Part shown: positions 35,134 to 42,876 of the stretch, piece by piece | How positions within the stretch are numbered: the stretch's first letter is position 1 | Layout: each line of letters starts with the position of its first letter | Source: JAPHTQ01 sp050302275 | GTDB lineage: Bacteria > Pseudomonadota > Gammaproteobacteria > Thiohalomonadales > Thiohalomonadaceae | Direction of reading: 5' to 3' | NCBI GenBank assembly: GCA_050302275.1 | Contig: JBNLAT010000010.1 | Coordinates: 1 to 64,000 of the forward strand | DNA length: 64,000 nt | Made by a program: the position numbers and the translations under genes | Notes under the pieces: generated by a model | Seen by the model: the letters and a program-made list of their open reading frames with translations, nothing else | Database searches by the model: none | What the model was told of the DNA's origin: nothing

Positions 35134-35613
35134 ATGAAATACACAACATTGGCAAGCAGCCTGGTGATGGCACTGATGCTGGGAACCGGCAATGCGGTTG
35201 CAGCAGATGAGACCACCGACCCGGCACTGGAGCAGACTCAGGCCCAGAATCAGGTGCAGACCCGCGAGCAAAACCGCGAACGTAAGCAGCTGAATGAAGA
35301 CGGTGCGGTTGAGAGTGGTGATCAAACCAAGGACCAGACCCGTGATCGTACCCAGGACCGTCTGCATGATGGAACTGGCGATGGTGATCAAACCAAAGAC
35401 CAGATCCGTGACCGTACACAGGATCGCCTGAACGACGGTAGCGAAGATGGTGATCAAACTCGTGATCAGGTTCGTGAACAGAAACGCGATCAACTTCATA
35501 ATGAAGACGGTAGCGGTGACATGAACCGTAACACCAACCGTTTCGAGTATCGTCGCATGAACAACCGCTCCGACATGGGTATGGGCGGTAGCGCGGGTGC
35601 AGGCCGCCGCTAA
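35134..35613 (+). CDS. exported low-complexity, charge-rich repeat protein
   Basis: 159-residue protein of unknown function. A clear signal peptide ends NAVA-ADE. The mature part is almost entirely Asp, Gln, Arg, Lys, Asn, Thr, with three tandem 22-residue repeats (residues 62-127) of the form GDQTKDQTRDRTQDRLHDG. The end is Met/Gly-rich (MGMGGSAGAG). It is probably unstructured. AGGAG lies 8 bases upstream of the ATG. It is the first gene before an ECF sigma operon, a position suggesting an exported target or sensor of that regulator. Confidence 0.75.
   Translation: MKYTTLASSLVMALMLGTGNAVAADETTDPALEQTQAQNQVQTREQNRERKQLNEDGAVESGDQTKDQTRDRTQDRLHDGTGDGDQTKDQIRDRTQDRLNDGSEDGDQTRDQVREQKRDQLHNEDGSGDMNRNTNRFEYRRMNNRSDMGMGGSAGAGRR
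35317..35514 (+). repeat. three 66-bp tandem repeats inside the charge-rich gene
   Basis: Each unit encodes 22 residues beginning GDQT. The first two units differ at few codons, while the third is more diverged. Period 66 keeps the frame, so repeat number can change without breaking the gene. Confidence 0.85.
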
Positions 35614-35657
35614 GTTCGGCAGACTGGTGCATCGTCTTCAGTTGAAGGAGGCTTACG

Positions 35658-36191
35658 CTGAATCAGGATCAGGCGCTGGATCGTTTTCTCGCCGGAGTGG
35701 AAAGGAAGGCCTTTCATATGGCAAGGATCGCCACTGGCAACGAGGACGATGCACTGGAGATTGTACAGGAGGCCATGCTTACCCTGGCGCAGCGTTATGC
35801 TGCGCGCAGTGAAGAGGAGTGGGCTCCGCTGTTTCACCGCATTCTGCAGAGTCGTATCCGTGACTGGTATCGGCGTAGCAAGGTGCGCAACCGTTTCCGG
35901 GTCTGGTTCAAACGGGATGAGGAGGATGACGATCCGCTGGAGAATCACCCCGCCCCCATTCCAGATGAACCGTTACAGCAACTGGAAACAGAACAGTTTG
36001 GTGAGGCGCTGGAAAAGGCCCTCGGCGAACTGCCGAACCGTCAGCAGCAGGCGTTCCTGCTGCGGGCGTGGGAGGGAATGAGTGTTGATGAGACCGCCGC
36101 GGCCATGGGTGTTTCGGCGGGCAGTGTAAAAACCCACTACTCGCGCGCGGTGCATACCCTGCGCGAGAAACTGGAAGGAATGCAGGCATGA
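35658..36191 (+). CDS. ECF-type RNA polymerase sigma factor, apparent CTG start
   Basis: 177-residue sigma factor with region 2 (about residues 10-75, including NEDDALEIVQEAML and IRDWYRRSK) and region 4 (about 115-170, LPNRQQQAFLLRAWEGMSVDETAAAMGVS). An acidic linker joins them. I place the start at CTG 35658, giving MNQDQALDRFLAGVERKAF. AAGGAGG lies 6 bases before it, and an in-frame TGA lies 15 bases upstream, so no ATG is possible there. The next candidate, GTG 35697, lacks a ribosome site and would remove the beginning of region 2. It overlaps the DUF3619 gene by 4 bp. That protein, with one membrane helix, is a plausible anti-sigma partner. Confidence 0.85.
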   Translation: MNQDQALDRFLAGVERKAFHMARIATGNEDDALEIVQEAMLTLAQRYAARSEEEWAPLFHRILQSRIRDWYRRSKVRNRFRVWFKRDEEDDDPLENHPAPIPDEPLQQLETEQFGEALEKALGELPNRQQQAFLLRAWEGMSVDETAAAMGVSAGSVKTHYSRAVHTLREKLEGMQA

Positions 36192-36547
36192 GCAGAGACG
36201 ACGAACAGTTTATCCAGCAGGCGCGTGCCGCGCTGGATCGGGATGCGGCGGAGGTTTCGCCCCATGTCGCCGAACGTCTGCGTCAGGCGCGTCATGCCGC
36301 TATCGCCGCGCCTTATCGTCGTGCTACGCCGATGTGGATGCCGGCGCTGAGTACCGCGATGTTGTTGCTGCTTGCCGTGACTATCGCCTGGTTTGCGCAG
36401 CTGCCTCAGGGCGGTGATCCCGTTGCGTTACCGCAGCAGCAGGTGGCAGGCGATTTCGAGATGCTGGTGCATGGTGAAGATCTGGAGTTGTTTGCGGATC
36501 TCGATTTTTATCTCTGGCTGGAGCAACAGGGCAAGCATGCAGGTTAG
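36188..36547 (+). CDS. DUF3619 family protein, possible membrane anti-sigma partner
   Basis: 119-residue protein with a helical cytoplasmic N-terminus (about 1-45, ending RRATPMWM), one transmembrane helix at about 50-68, and a short acidic periplasmic tail (EDLELFADLDFYLWLEQ). DUF3619 genes commonly follow this type of sigma factor. Small single-pass proteins encoded directly after ECF sigma genes often act as anti-sigma factors, so that role is inferred. Its start overlaps the sigma stop (ATGA), and its end overlaps the next small gene by 11 bp. Confidence 0.75.
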   Translation: MSRDDEQFIQQARAALDRDAAEVSPHVAERLRQARHAAIAAPYRRATPMWMPALSTAMLLLLAVTIAWFAQLPQGGDPVALPQQQVAGDFEMLVHGEDLELFADLDFYLWLEQQGKHAG

Positions 36548-36752
36548 AAAAACAGCCATTTTGTTGTTAACCCTGCTGCCTTCGACGCTGTGCGCGGCGG
36601 AGGAGGAGCAACCGTCCCTGGAACTGCTGGAGTATCTGGGCAACTGGGAAGACGCCAACGGCAGCTGGATTGACCCCCAGTTGCTTTTACCCGCGGTAAA
36701 GAAAGATGCGGAGAGTGATGATGAAAGAATTGACAAGCAGAACGATGAATAG
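36537..36752 (+). CDS. small exported acidic protein
   Basis: 71-residue protein: MQVRKTAILLLTLLPSTLCA is a signal peptide, followed by an acidic region EEEQPSLELLEYLGNWEDANG and a charged tail. The LEYLGNWED segment recurs in small proteins encoded between DUF3619 and DUF3106 genes in other proteobacteria, as far as I recall. It overlaps the DUF3619 stop and the DUF3106 start, so it is translated within the same operon. Function unknown. Confidence 0.72.
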   Translation: MQVRKTAILLLTLLPSTLCAAEEEQPSLELLEYLGNWEDANGSWIDPQLLLPAVKKDAESDDERIDKQNDE

Positions 36753-37275
36753 CCGCGTTGTGGCGCTGCTATTGGCACTGCTGCCTGGTATGGCGCTGGC
36801 TGTCCCGTGGGATGAACTGGACAAGGCAGAACAGCAGGTGCTGCAACCCTACGCAGGGAAGTGGGATGGCATGAGCGAGGCACAGCAACAGCGCCTGCAA
36901 CGTGGTGCCAAACGCTGGTCGCAAATGGACCATCAGCAGCGTCAGGAGGCAGCGGAACGTTTTCAGCGTTGGCAAAAGATGACGCCGGAGGAGCAGCAGC
37001 GCATTCGTCAGCGCTACCAGCAATATTTGCAGCTTGCTCCAGAACAGCAACAGCGCCTCCGCAAACAGATGGAGGCGTTTCGCCAACTGCCGCCTGAGGA
37101 GCAACAGGCCCTGCGTAAGCAGTGGCAGGAGCGGGCGCAGACGGAAAACGATGAGAATAAAACCACCACGACTACGGAGCAGAACGATATGCAGACAAGA
37201 CAGCGAATGGATGGAGGCAGCCCGCGGATGGAGCGCCACGGCATGGAGCGGATGCAGCGGGGAGGTCGTCAGTGA
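36721..37275 (+). CDS. DUF3106 family exported Gln/Arg-rich protein
   Basis: 184-residue exported protein with a signal peptide ending MALA-VPWDEL. It contains helical repeats of about 20-30 residues with WD.M..AQQQRL, RWQKMTPEEQQRIRQR, YLQLAPEQQQRLRKQ and FRQLPPEEQQALRKQW, typical of DUF3106. Probably it forms an extended periplasmic helical protein; function unknown. ATG 36721 has GGAG 7 bases upstream. It overlaps both neighbours, so the sigma factor, DUF3619, small protein, DUF3106 and barrel genes form one unit. Confidence 0.8.
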   Translation: MKELTSRTMNSRVVALLLALLPGMALAVPWDELDKAEQQVLQPYAGKWDGMSEAQQQRLQRGAKRWSQMDHQQRQEAAERFQRWQKMTPEEQQRIRQRYQQYLQLAPEQQQRLRKQMEAFRQLPPEEQQALRKQWQERAQTENDENKTTTTTEQNDMQTRQRMDGGSPRMERHGMERMQRGGRQ

Positions 37276-38021
37276 AACATCTGTTCGTAGCGATAGCTCT
37301 ATTGATACCGTTTAGTTTACAGGCAGGAACCCAGTTCGGCGCCGGTGCGGAGTACACCAGTGGTGATTACGGTACCGGGGTCGATACCGGTACCTGGTAT
37401 CTTCCTCTGTGGATTAGCCATGCAGGTGAAACCTATTCCGTCGGTCTGACGGTACCGTTCATTGCGGTGAGCGGATCTTCCGAGGTCAGCGGTGTGCGCG
37501 GCACCGGTCATGGCACCACCACTACGGTGACCACTACCACCACCCGTACCGATACCGGGATTGGCGATGTGGTGGCCAAGGCCAGTCTGCAACTGTTGCC
37601 CGAGGGGCCGAGCGCGCCATGGCTGGCGGTGACCGCCAAGGTGAAGTTCGGCACCGCCAGTGCCAGCAAGAACCTCGGTACCGGCGAAAATGATTACGCC
37701 GTACAGCTGGAGATGGCCAAGGGGCGTTTCGATGCCATGCTCGGTTACAACGTTCTCGGTGATACCGATACGGTCGATTACGACAACATTGTCTACGGTG
37801 CTGTGGGCTGGACCACGGCAATGAACAAGACCTGGAACCTGCGTAGTGAGTATTACACCGAGCAACCGGCAGTGAGCGGTGATGACCCGGTTCAGGAGCT
37901 GACCTTTGCCTTCGACCGGGCGCTGGATGCCAAACGAAATCTTAGTGTCTATTTCATTAAAGGCTTTAGCGATACCAGCGCCGACTGGGGCGCCGGGGTG
38001 ATGCTGTCGCGGGCACTGTAA
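37272..38021 (+). CDS. small outer-membrane beta-barrel protein
   Basis: 249-residue protein with a signal peptide ending SLQA-GTQFGAG and alternating beta strands with aromatic ends. A Thr-rich loop (TTTTVTTTTTRTDTG) sits between strands. It is probably an 8-12 strand outer-membrane barrel; no precise family is recognised. GTG 37272 overlaps the DUF3106 stop as GTGA, and GGAGG lies 7 bases upstream. As the last gene of the sigma operon it may be an envelope product made on sigma activation. Confidence 0.7.
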   Translation: MKHLFVAIALLIPFSLQAGTQFGAGAEYTSGDYGTGVDTGTWYLPLWISHAGETYSVGLTVPFIAVSGSSEVSGVRGTGHGTTTTVTTTTTRTDTGIGDVVAKASLQLLPEGPSAPWLAVTAKVKFGTASASKNLGTGENDYAVQLEMAKGRFDAMLGYNVLGDTDTVDYDNIVYGAVGWTTAMNKTWNLRSEYYTEQPAVSGDDPVQELTFAFDRALDAKRNLSVYFIKGFSDTSADWGAGVMLSRAL

Positions 38022-38060
38022 GCCGTTCGCCAGTGCGGGCAATCGTGTTATCGTGCCGTC

Positions 38061-39332
38061 ATGGCGTCGATAACCAACCGAACCGTGCTCGCCTGGAGTC
38101 TCTACGACTGGGGTAACTCGGCCTTTGCCACTACGGTAATGGCCGGTTTCTTTCCGGTCTTCTTCAAGCAGTACTGGAGCGCCGGGGTGGAGGTGACCGA
38201 GAGCACCTTCTATCTCGGCCTCGCCAACTCCATTGCCGGATTGCTCATCGTGCTGCTGGCACCAATCCTCGGGGCGATCGCTGATCGTGGCTCACAGCGT
38301 AAACGTTTCCTGATCTTCTTTGCCTTTCTCGGCGTCTGTATGACTGCGCTGTTGCCGCTGGTGGGCAAGGGGGAGTGGCAACTGGCGATATTGCTCTACG
38401 TGGCGGCTACCCTGGGATTTTCCGGCAGTATCAGCTTCTACGATTCATTGATCGTTTTTATCACCAAACCCTCCCGTTTCGACAAGGTCTCTGCCTTCGG
38501 TTACGCCATGGGATATCTGGGTGGCGGTCTGCTGTTTGCCGTGAATGTGGCGATGACCCTGAAGCCCGCCATGTTTGGGCTGGCCGATGCGGCGGAGGCG
38601 GTGAAAGTCTCCTTTTTCTCCGTGGCCCTGTGGTGGGCACTGTTTACTGTGCCATTGGCGTTGTGGGTGCACGAACCGGAGAGCCGGGGTATCGGTACGC
38701 TGGGCGCGGTACGCGCTGGTCTGTTGCAGCTGCGGGATACCTTCCATGAGATTCGCCAGTTGCGGGTTGTATTCCTGTTTCTGCTCGGTTACTGGTGCTA
38801 TATCGACGGCGTCGACACCATCGTGCGCATGGCGGTGGATTACGGCCTCTCCATCGGTTTCTCTTCCGACAGCCTGATTGTCGCCCTGCTGATTACCCAG
38901 TTTGTCGGTTTCCCCGCGGCCATCGGCTTCGGCCATCTGGGTAATCGCTTCGGGCCGAAGAGCGGCATCTACCTCGCCATCGCTGTCTATTCGATTATCG
39001 TGCTGTGGGCTTCGCGTATGGAGTCGGAGATCGAGTTCTACGGTCTGGCCATCGGTATCGGTCTGGTGCAGGGCGGTATCCAGTCCCTCAGCCGCTCCCT
39101 CTATGCGCGGATTATCCCTGCCGATAAGACGGCGGAGTTCTTTGGTTTCTATAACATGTTGGGCAAGTTCGCCGTGGTGCTGGGGCCGTTGATGGTCGGC
39201 TGGGCCGGGGTGGTTAGCGGTAGTCCGCGTATCGGCATTCTTACCTTGCTGCTGCTGTTTGCCCTGGGCGCCTTTTTCCTCAGTCGTGTCGACCTGGCCG
39301 AAGGGGAGCGTCGCGCCGTTGAGCTGGAATAA
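38061..39332 (+). CDS. MFS transporter, UMF1/Atg22-like family
   Basis: 423-residue membrane protein with 12 predicted helices. The start VLAWSLYDWGNSAFATTVMAGFFPVFF is the family hallmark, shared with fungal Atg22 vacuolar amino-acid exporters. Later helices carry GLVQGGIQSLSRSLYARIIP and FFGFYNMLGKFAVVLGP, also typical. The substrate in bacteria is unknown; amino-acid or peptide efflux is a guess from Atg22. The ATG has no clear ribosome site. It stands 39 bp after the barrel gene. Confidence 0.88.
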   Translation: MASITNRTVLAWSLYDWGNSAFATTVMAGFFPVFFKQYWSAGVEVTESTFYLGLANSIAGLLIVLLAPILGAIADRGSQRKRFLIFFAFLGVCMTALLPLVGKGEWQLAILLYVAATLGFSGSISFYDSLIVFITKPSRFDKVSAFGYAMGYLGGGLLFAVNVAMTLKPAMFGLADAAEAVKVSFFSVALWWALFTVPLALWVHEPESRGIGTLGAVRAGLLQLRDTFHEIRQLRVVFLFLLGYWCYIDGVDTIVRMAVDYGLSIGFSSDSLIVALLITQFVGFPAAIGFGHLGNRFGPKSGIYLAIAVYSIIVLWASRMESEIEFYGLAIGIGLVQGGIQSLSRSLYARIIPADKTAEFFGFYNMLGKFAVVLGPLMVGWAGVVSGSPRIGILTLLLLFALGAFFLSRVDLAEGERRAVELE

Positions 39333-39340
39333 GGACAGCT

Positions 39341-40795
39341 GTGAAGCGGTTCCTGATTCAGGGTTTGCCGTTGGCTACGATTAAATCCATGCCTGCTGTT
39401 TCAATGATATCCATAATTCGCCAGATTGGGATTGGGCCGTTACTCGCCATCGCACTATGGCTGCCGCAAAGCGTGTTTGCGCAACCCGGCCACACGCTTA
39501 AGCCCAACGACTTTGCCTTCGGCATTCCGCTGGAGGTGGATGGCGACGGTGCGCTCTACAGTTTCGATCTGCCCACCGAGGTCTGCCGTTACAGTACCCG
39601 CCCGGATTTAGCCGATATGCGTATCTTTAACAGCTATGGAGAGGCGGTGCCCTACCTGCTCCAGCCCGTTGCGCGAAGCACCGAGGTGGAGCCGGTCTCG
39701 CTGCCCTTCTTTCCCGTCCAGGTTGGGGCCGATGGTATGGTGCCAGGTCAGATCAACATCGCCATGGGGGAGAACGGGGCATTGCTGGATCTGTGGCAGC
39801 GCGCTGACGTTGAGGAGGGCGCGCTGCCGGGCGTCTATCTGATTGATGCCAGTGCACAGTCACAGCCATTGTTGAGACTGATGCTCGAGTGGAGCGGTCC
39901 GGAAGAGGATTTTGTGCTGCCGATCCAGCTGGAGTCGAGTAACGATCTGGCAAACTGGTCAGCGGTGGAGAGCAAAGCCTCATTGGTAGCGATGAACTGG
40001 CAGGGGCGTCAGCTGCATCAGGGTGTCATTCCCCTGCCGCTCCCGAATGTGGCGCGTTATTACCGCTTGCGGTGGCCATTGGGGGAAGAGGGGATGGTGC
40101 TGGAGTCGGTAACGGCACTGCCTGCACAGGCCGGTGATGAAAAGCCCCGCCGCTGGCAGCGCTATGAGCCAAACGGCAACGATGGGGATGTGGGCCTGTA
40201 TCAGTATCATGTCAAAGGTTACTATCCTTTTGACCGGGCGAGGGTCATTCTGCCACAGGGCTCCCTGCTGACGGCGACTCTTTCCAGCGGAGAAACAGCG
40301 CGAGGAGCGTGGCAGGAACAGTTTCACGGTCTGCTTTACCACCTGTTCCAGAATGGGCAGGTGCTGGAAAATAGTCTGTTGCGACTGACACTTACCGATG
40401 CAAACGAATGGAAGCTGGCGTTAGCGGGCAAATCGCTTACCGAGGAACCGATACTTGAACTGGGCTGGTTGCCCCCGCGGGTCTATTTCGAGGCGCGAGG
40501 TGAGGCACCGTTTGTGCTGGCCTTTGCCGCGGCAAAGGTGGGTCGACCGAGCATTGATAGCAGTATCCTGTTGACCGATTTGCAGCAGAGCCGCGAGGGC
40601 GAAGGTTTCGTCAAATCGGCACTGCCTGGACCAGTGTATGAACTGGGAGGTATGGCGCGACTGGGGGATGTGCCGCCAGCGACACCCTGGCAGCAGTGGT
40701 TGCTCTGGTCGACCCTATCAATCGGTGTATTGATTGTCGTGCTGATGGCACGTAGCCTTTACCGTCAGAGCAATAATGATAACCGGACCGAGTGA
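39341..40795 (+). CDS. DUF3999 family envelope protein
   Basis: 484-residue protein. An N-terminal hydrophobic segment ending SVFAQPG is a signal peptide or anchor. A large periplasmic part follows, with DFAFGIPLEVDGDGALYSFDLP, RPDLADMRIFNSYGEAVPY and LPIQLESSNDLANWS. A C-terminal transmembrane helix lies near 455-475, with a short basic tail. DUF3999 genes often neighbour DUF2339 genes, but none is here. GTG 39341 has AAGGA five bases upstream. Function unknown; probably a periplasmic beta-sandwich protein anchored in the inner membrane. Confidence 0.82.
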   Translation: MKRFLIQGLPLATIKSMPAVSMISIIRQIGIGPLLAIALWLPQSVFAQPGHTLKPNDFAFGIPLEVDGDGALYSFDLPTEVCRYSTRPDLADMRIFNSYGEAVPYLLQPVARSTEVEPVSLPFFPVQVGADGMVPGQINIAMGENGALLDLWQRADVEEGALPGVYLIDASAQSQPLLRLMLEWSGPEEDFVLPIQLESSNDLANWSAVESKASLVAMNWQGRQLHQGVIPLPLPNVARYYRLRWPLGEEGMVLESVTALPAQAGDEKPRRWQRYEPNGNDGDVGLYQYHVKGYYPFDRARVILPQGSLLTATLSSGETARGAWQEQFHGLLYHLFQNGQVLENSLLRLTLTDANEWKLALAGKSLTEEPILELGWLPPRVYFEARGEAPFVLAFAAAKVGRPSIDSSILLTDLQQSREGEGFVKSALPGPVYELGGMARLGDVPPATPWQQWLLWSTLSIGVLIVVLMARSLYRQSNNDNRTE

Positions 40796-40800
40796 CCTGC

Positions 40801-42042
40801 ATGGCCGAGACAATAACCATTAATAAGAGTGCCTTTGATGAGCGTGTGCATGGCAGCAGGCTCAGCCACTTTATCCGTGAATTCTTCACCAACAGTGCCT
40901 ATTTTCCGCTGGCCAATATCTTTCTCGAACTACTCAATGATCCGCAGGGCTATTCCGCCAAGCCGGATCCCTATGTACTGATTTTGGCGGCCCTGTTACA
41001 GGCCAAATTTATCAGTGAGCGTACCTATGTCGGGCGTGCGGTACCGATGCTGGGTAACCTGATCGGTCCACTGGTCTATACCGTTTATGAGCTATTGATG
41101 GGGAGTGGCAGTTTTACTGACAGTTACAACCACGTGGCTTATTGGGTGTTTGCTTTTGCCATCGGTTTTAGCCGTCAGATGCAGGTCCATCTGTCGCCTA
41201 ATATTGGTTCGCTGTTTATTCTGCTGGAGAGTACTCTGCGTACCAGCATCCTGCTGGCAATGTATATTATCCTCCATTTCGAGCTGGGTGACCTGACCTC
41301 ACTACGCCAGTTCGCCGAGGATCCAACCCACCTGTTCATTGCGGTAGTCGTACCCTTTTCTGGGCTGATGCTTGGCGTTGCGTTGATGGATGCGGAACGC
41401 AACGAGAGGGTCTTGCGCAACATTGCCGGCAGATTCAAGGTATACTCGCAATGGGTGCTGGGCAGGCAGCTGCTGGCCGAGGCAGAGAAGGCCCCAATGC
41501 TGCTGTCACAGGAGCGGAGCGAGCGTACCATCGTGGTGATGGAGATTCGTGGTTTCAATCCGTGGAGTGAGAAGCAGACAACCGAAACCATCGTTACCGC
41601 GGTAAACACATTTTATGAAGCGGCAGAACCTACCTGGCAACGCTTCTATGCCCTGCGAGCCAAACTGGATGCCGACGAGATCCTGCTGGTCTTTGGCGAT
41701 GCCACCACCGCGGTGGCGGCGGCACTGGAGATGCATGAAAAGGTAGGCGAGGCGCTGGGTGAGTTTGGTCTCTCTGTAGGTATCGGGGTGCATACAGGAC
41801 TGGTTATCGAGGGCATTCTCGGCACCGCTGATTTCAAGGGTTACGATCTGCTGGGTGAAAATGTGAATATTGCCCGTGGTCTGAGTGACAATGCGGGGAT
41901 CGGTGAGATCCTCCTCTCCAGTGATACGGTGCAGAAGCTTGAGCGACCGCTACCGTTGAGTCGACCGACAAGTTTTTCATTGCCGCAGAGCCATGTGCCG
42001 CTCACCGCCTACTCCGTTGTTCTGGTTAACTCAGACGCATGA
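40801..42042 (+). CDS. membrane protein with degenerate class III nucleotide cyclase domain
   Basis: 413-residue protein. Residues about 45-205 hold four to six hydrophobic segments of no recognised family. A class III adenylate/guanylate cyclase domain follows from about 235. The fold markers are present: VVMEIRGFN, KLDADEILLVFGD, GIGVHTGLVIEGILG, DLLGENVNIARGL. However, the first metal Asp is Glu (MEIRGF), the G of the GD motif is Ala, and the Asn-Arg pair is one residue too close. Activity is therefore uncertain; it may be a nucleotide-binding receptor. I chose ATG 40801; GTG 40792 overlapping the DUF3999 stop is also possible. Confidence 0.78.
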   Translation: MAETITINKSAFDERVHGSRLSHFIREFFTNSAYFPLANIFLELLNDPQGYSAKPDPYVLILAALLQAKFISERTYVGRAVPMLGNLIGPLVYTVYELLMGSGSFTDSYNHVAYWVFAFAIGFSRQMQVHLSPNIGSLFILLESTLRTSILLAMYIILHFELGDLTSLRQFAEDPTHLFIAVVVPFSGLMLGVALMDAERNERVLRNIAGRFKVYSQWVLGRQLLAEAEKAPMLLSQERSERTIVVMEIRGFNPWSEKQTTETIVTAVNTFYEAAEPTWQRFYALRAKLDADEILLVFGDATTAVAAALEMHEKVGEALGEFGLSVGIGVHTGLVIEGILGTADFKGYDLLGENVNIARGLSDNAGIGEILLSSDTVQKLERPLPLSRPTSFSLPQSHVPLTAYSVVLVNSDA

Positions 42043-42069
42043 AGGCGTGACCAGCACAACACTAAATCG

Positions 42070-42876
42070 ATGACTACAAACGATTCCAATGAACGCTTTG
42101 GCGGCATTCGTCGCCTCTATGGTGTTAACGAAGCAGAACTCATTCGCGCCAGCCATTTCTGCGTAGTTGGTGTCGGCGGTGTCGGTTCCTGGGCAGTTGA
42201 GGCGTTGGCGCGTAGCGGGGTCGGTGCCATCACTCTGATCGACCATGACGATATTGCCGCGAGCAATAGCAATCGTCAGTTACATACCCTCAATTCTACT
42301 ATCGACCGTTCCAAGGTCGAGGTGATGGCCGAACGGGTACGTGATATCAATCCCGCCTGTCAGGTGACCGCTATCGACGACCTGCTGGTCGAAACTAATA
42401 TCGAAAAATATATCAGCAAAGATTTCGATTACGTCATCGACGCCATCGACTCCATTCGCCACAAGGCGGCACTGATCGTTTACTGCAAACGTAACAAAAT
42501 TCCGATCATCACTACCGGTGGTGCGGGCGGGATCACCGATCCGACCCGTATTCAGATCACCGACCTGAGCCGTACCTTCAACGATCCGTTAGCCGCCAAA
42601 GTACGATCACGCCTGCGTGCTTCCTATGGTTACTCACGCAATCCGAAGAGTCGCTTCGGTGTCGATTGTGTTTTTTCCGATGAGCAACACCGCTACCCCA
42701 AAGAGGACGGTACGGTCTGTCAACAGAAGCCCGGTGTGAAGGGTGTGACCCTCGACTGCAATTTCGGTTACGGCTCGGCTACTTTTGTCACCGCCAGCTT
42801 CGCCTTTGCCGCAGTGGCGCGGACTATCGACAAGCTGCTGGCTAGGCATAAACGGGCAGATGAAAGTGAGCGATAG
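42070..42876 (+). CDS. tcdA: tRNA threonylcarbamoyladenosine dehydratase
   Basis: E1-like enzyme that cyclises t6A37 of tRNA to ct6A using ATP. The 268-residue protein begins NERFGGIRRLYGV, as in TcdA (CsdL), and has the nucleotide motif VGVGGVGSWAVEALARSG. Further markers are IDHDDIAASNSNRQ, the VIDAIDSIRHKAAL segment and the late HRYPKEDGTVCQQKPGVKG. The 3' end overlaps the TudS-like gene by 17 bp. With rsuA two genes later, this part of the operon deals with RNA modification. Confidence 0.93.
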   Translation: MTTNDSNERFGGIRRLYGVNEAELIRASHFCVVGVGGVGSWAVEALARSGVGAITLIDHDDIAASNSNRQLHTLNSTIDRSKVEVMAERVRDINPACQVTAIDDLLVETNIEKYISKDFDYVIDAIDSIRHKAALIVYCKRNKIPIITTGGAGGITDPTRIQITDLSRTFNDPLAAKVRSRLRASYGYSRNPKSRFGVDCVFSDEQHRYPKEDGTVCQQKPGVKGVTLDCNFGYGSATFVTASFAFAAVARTIDKLLARHKRADESER

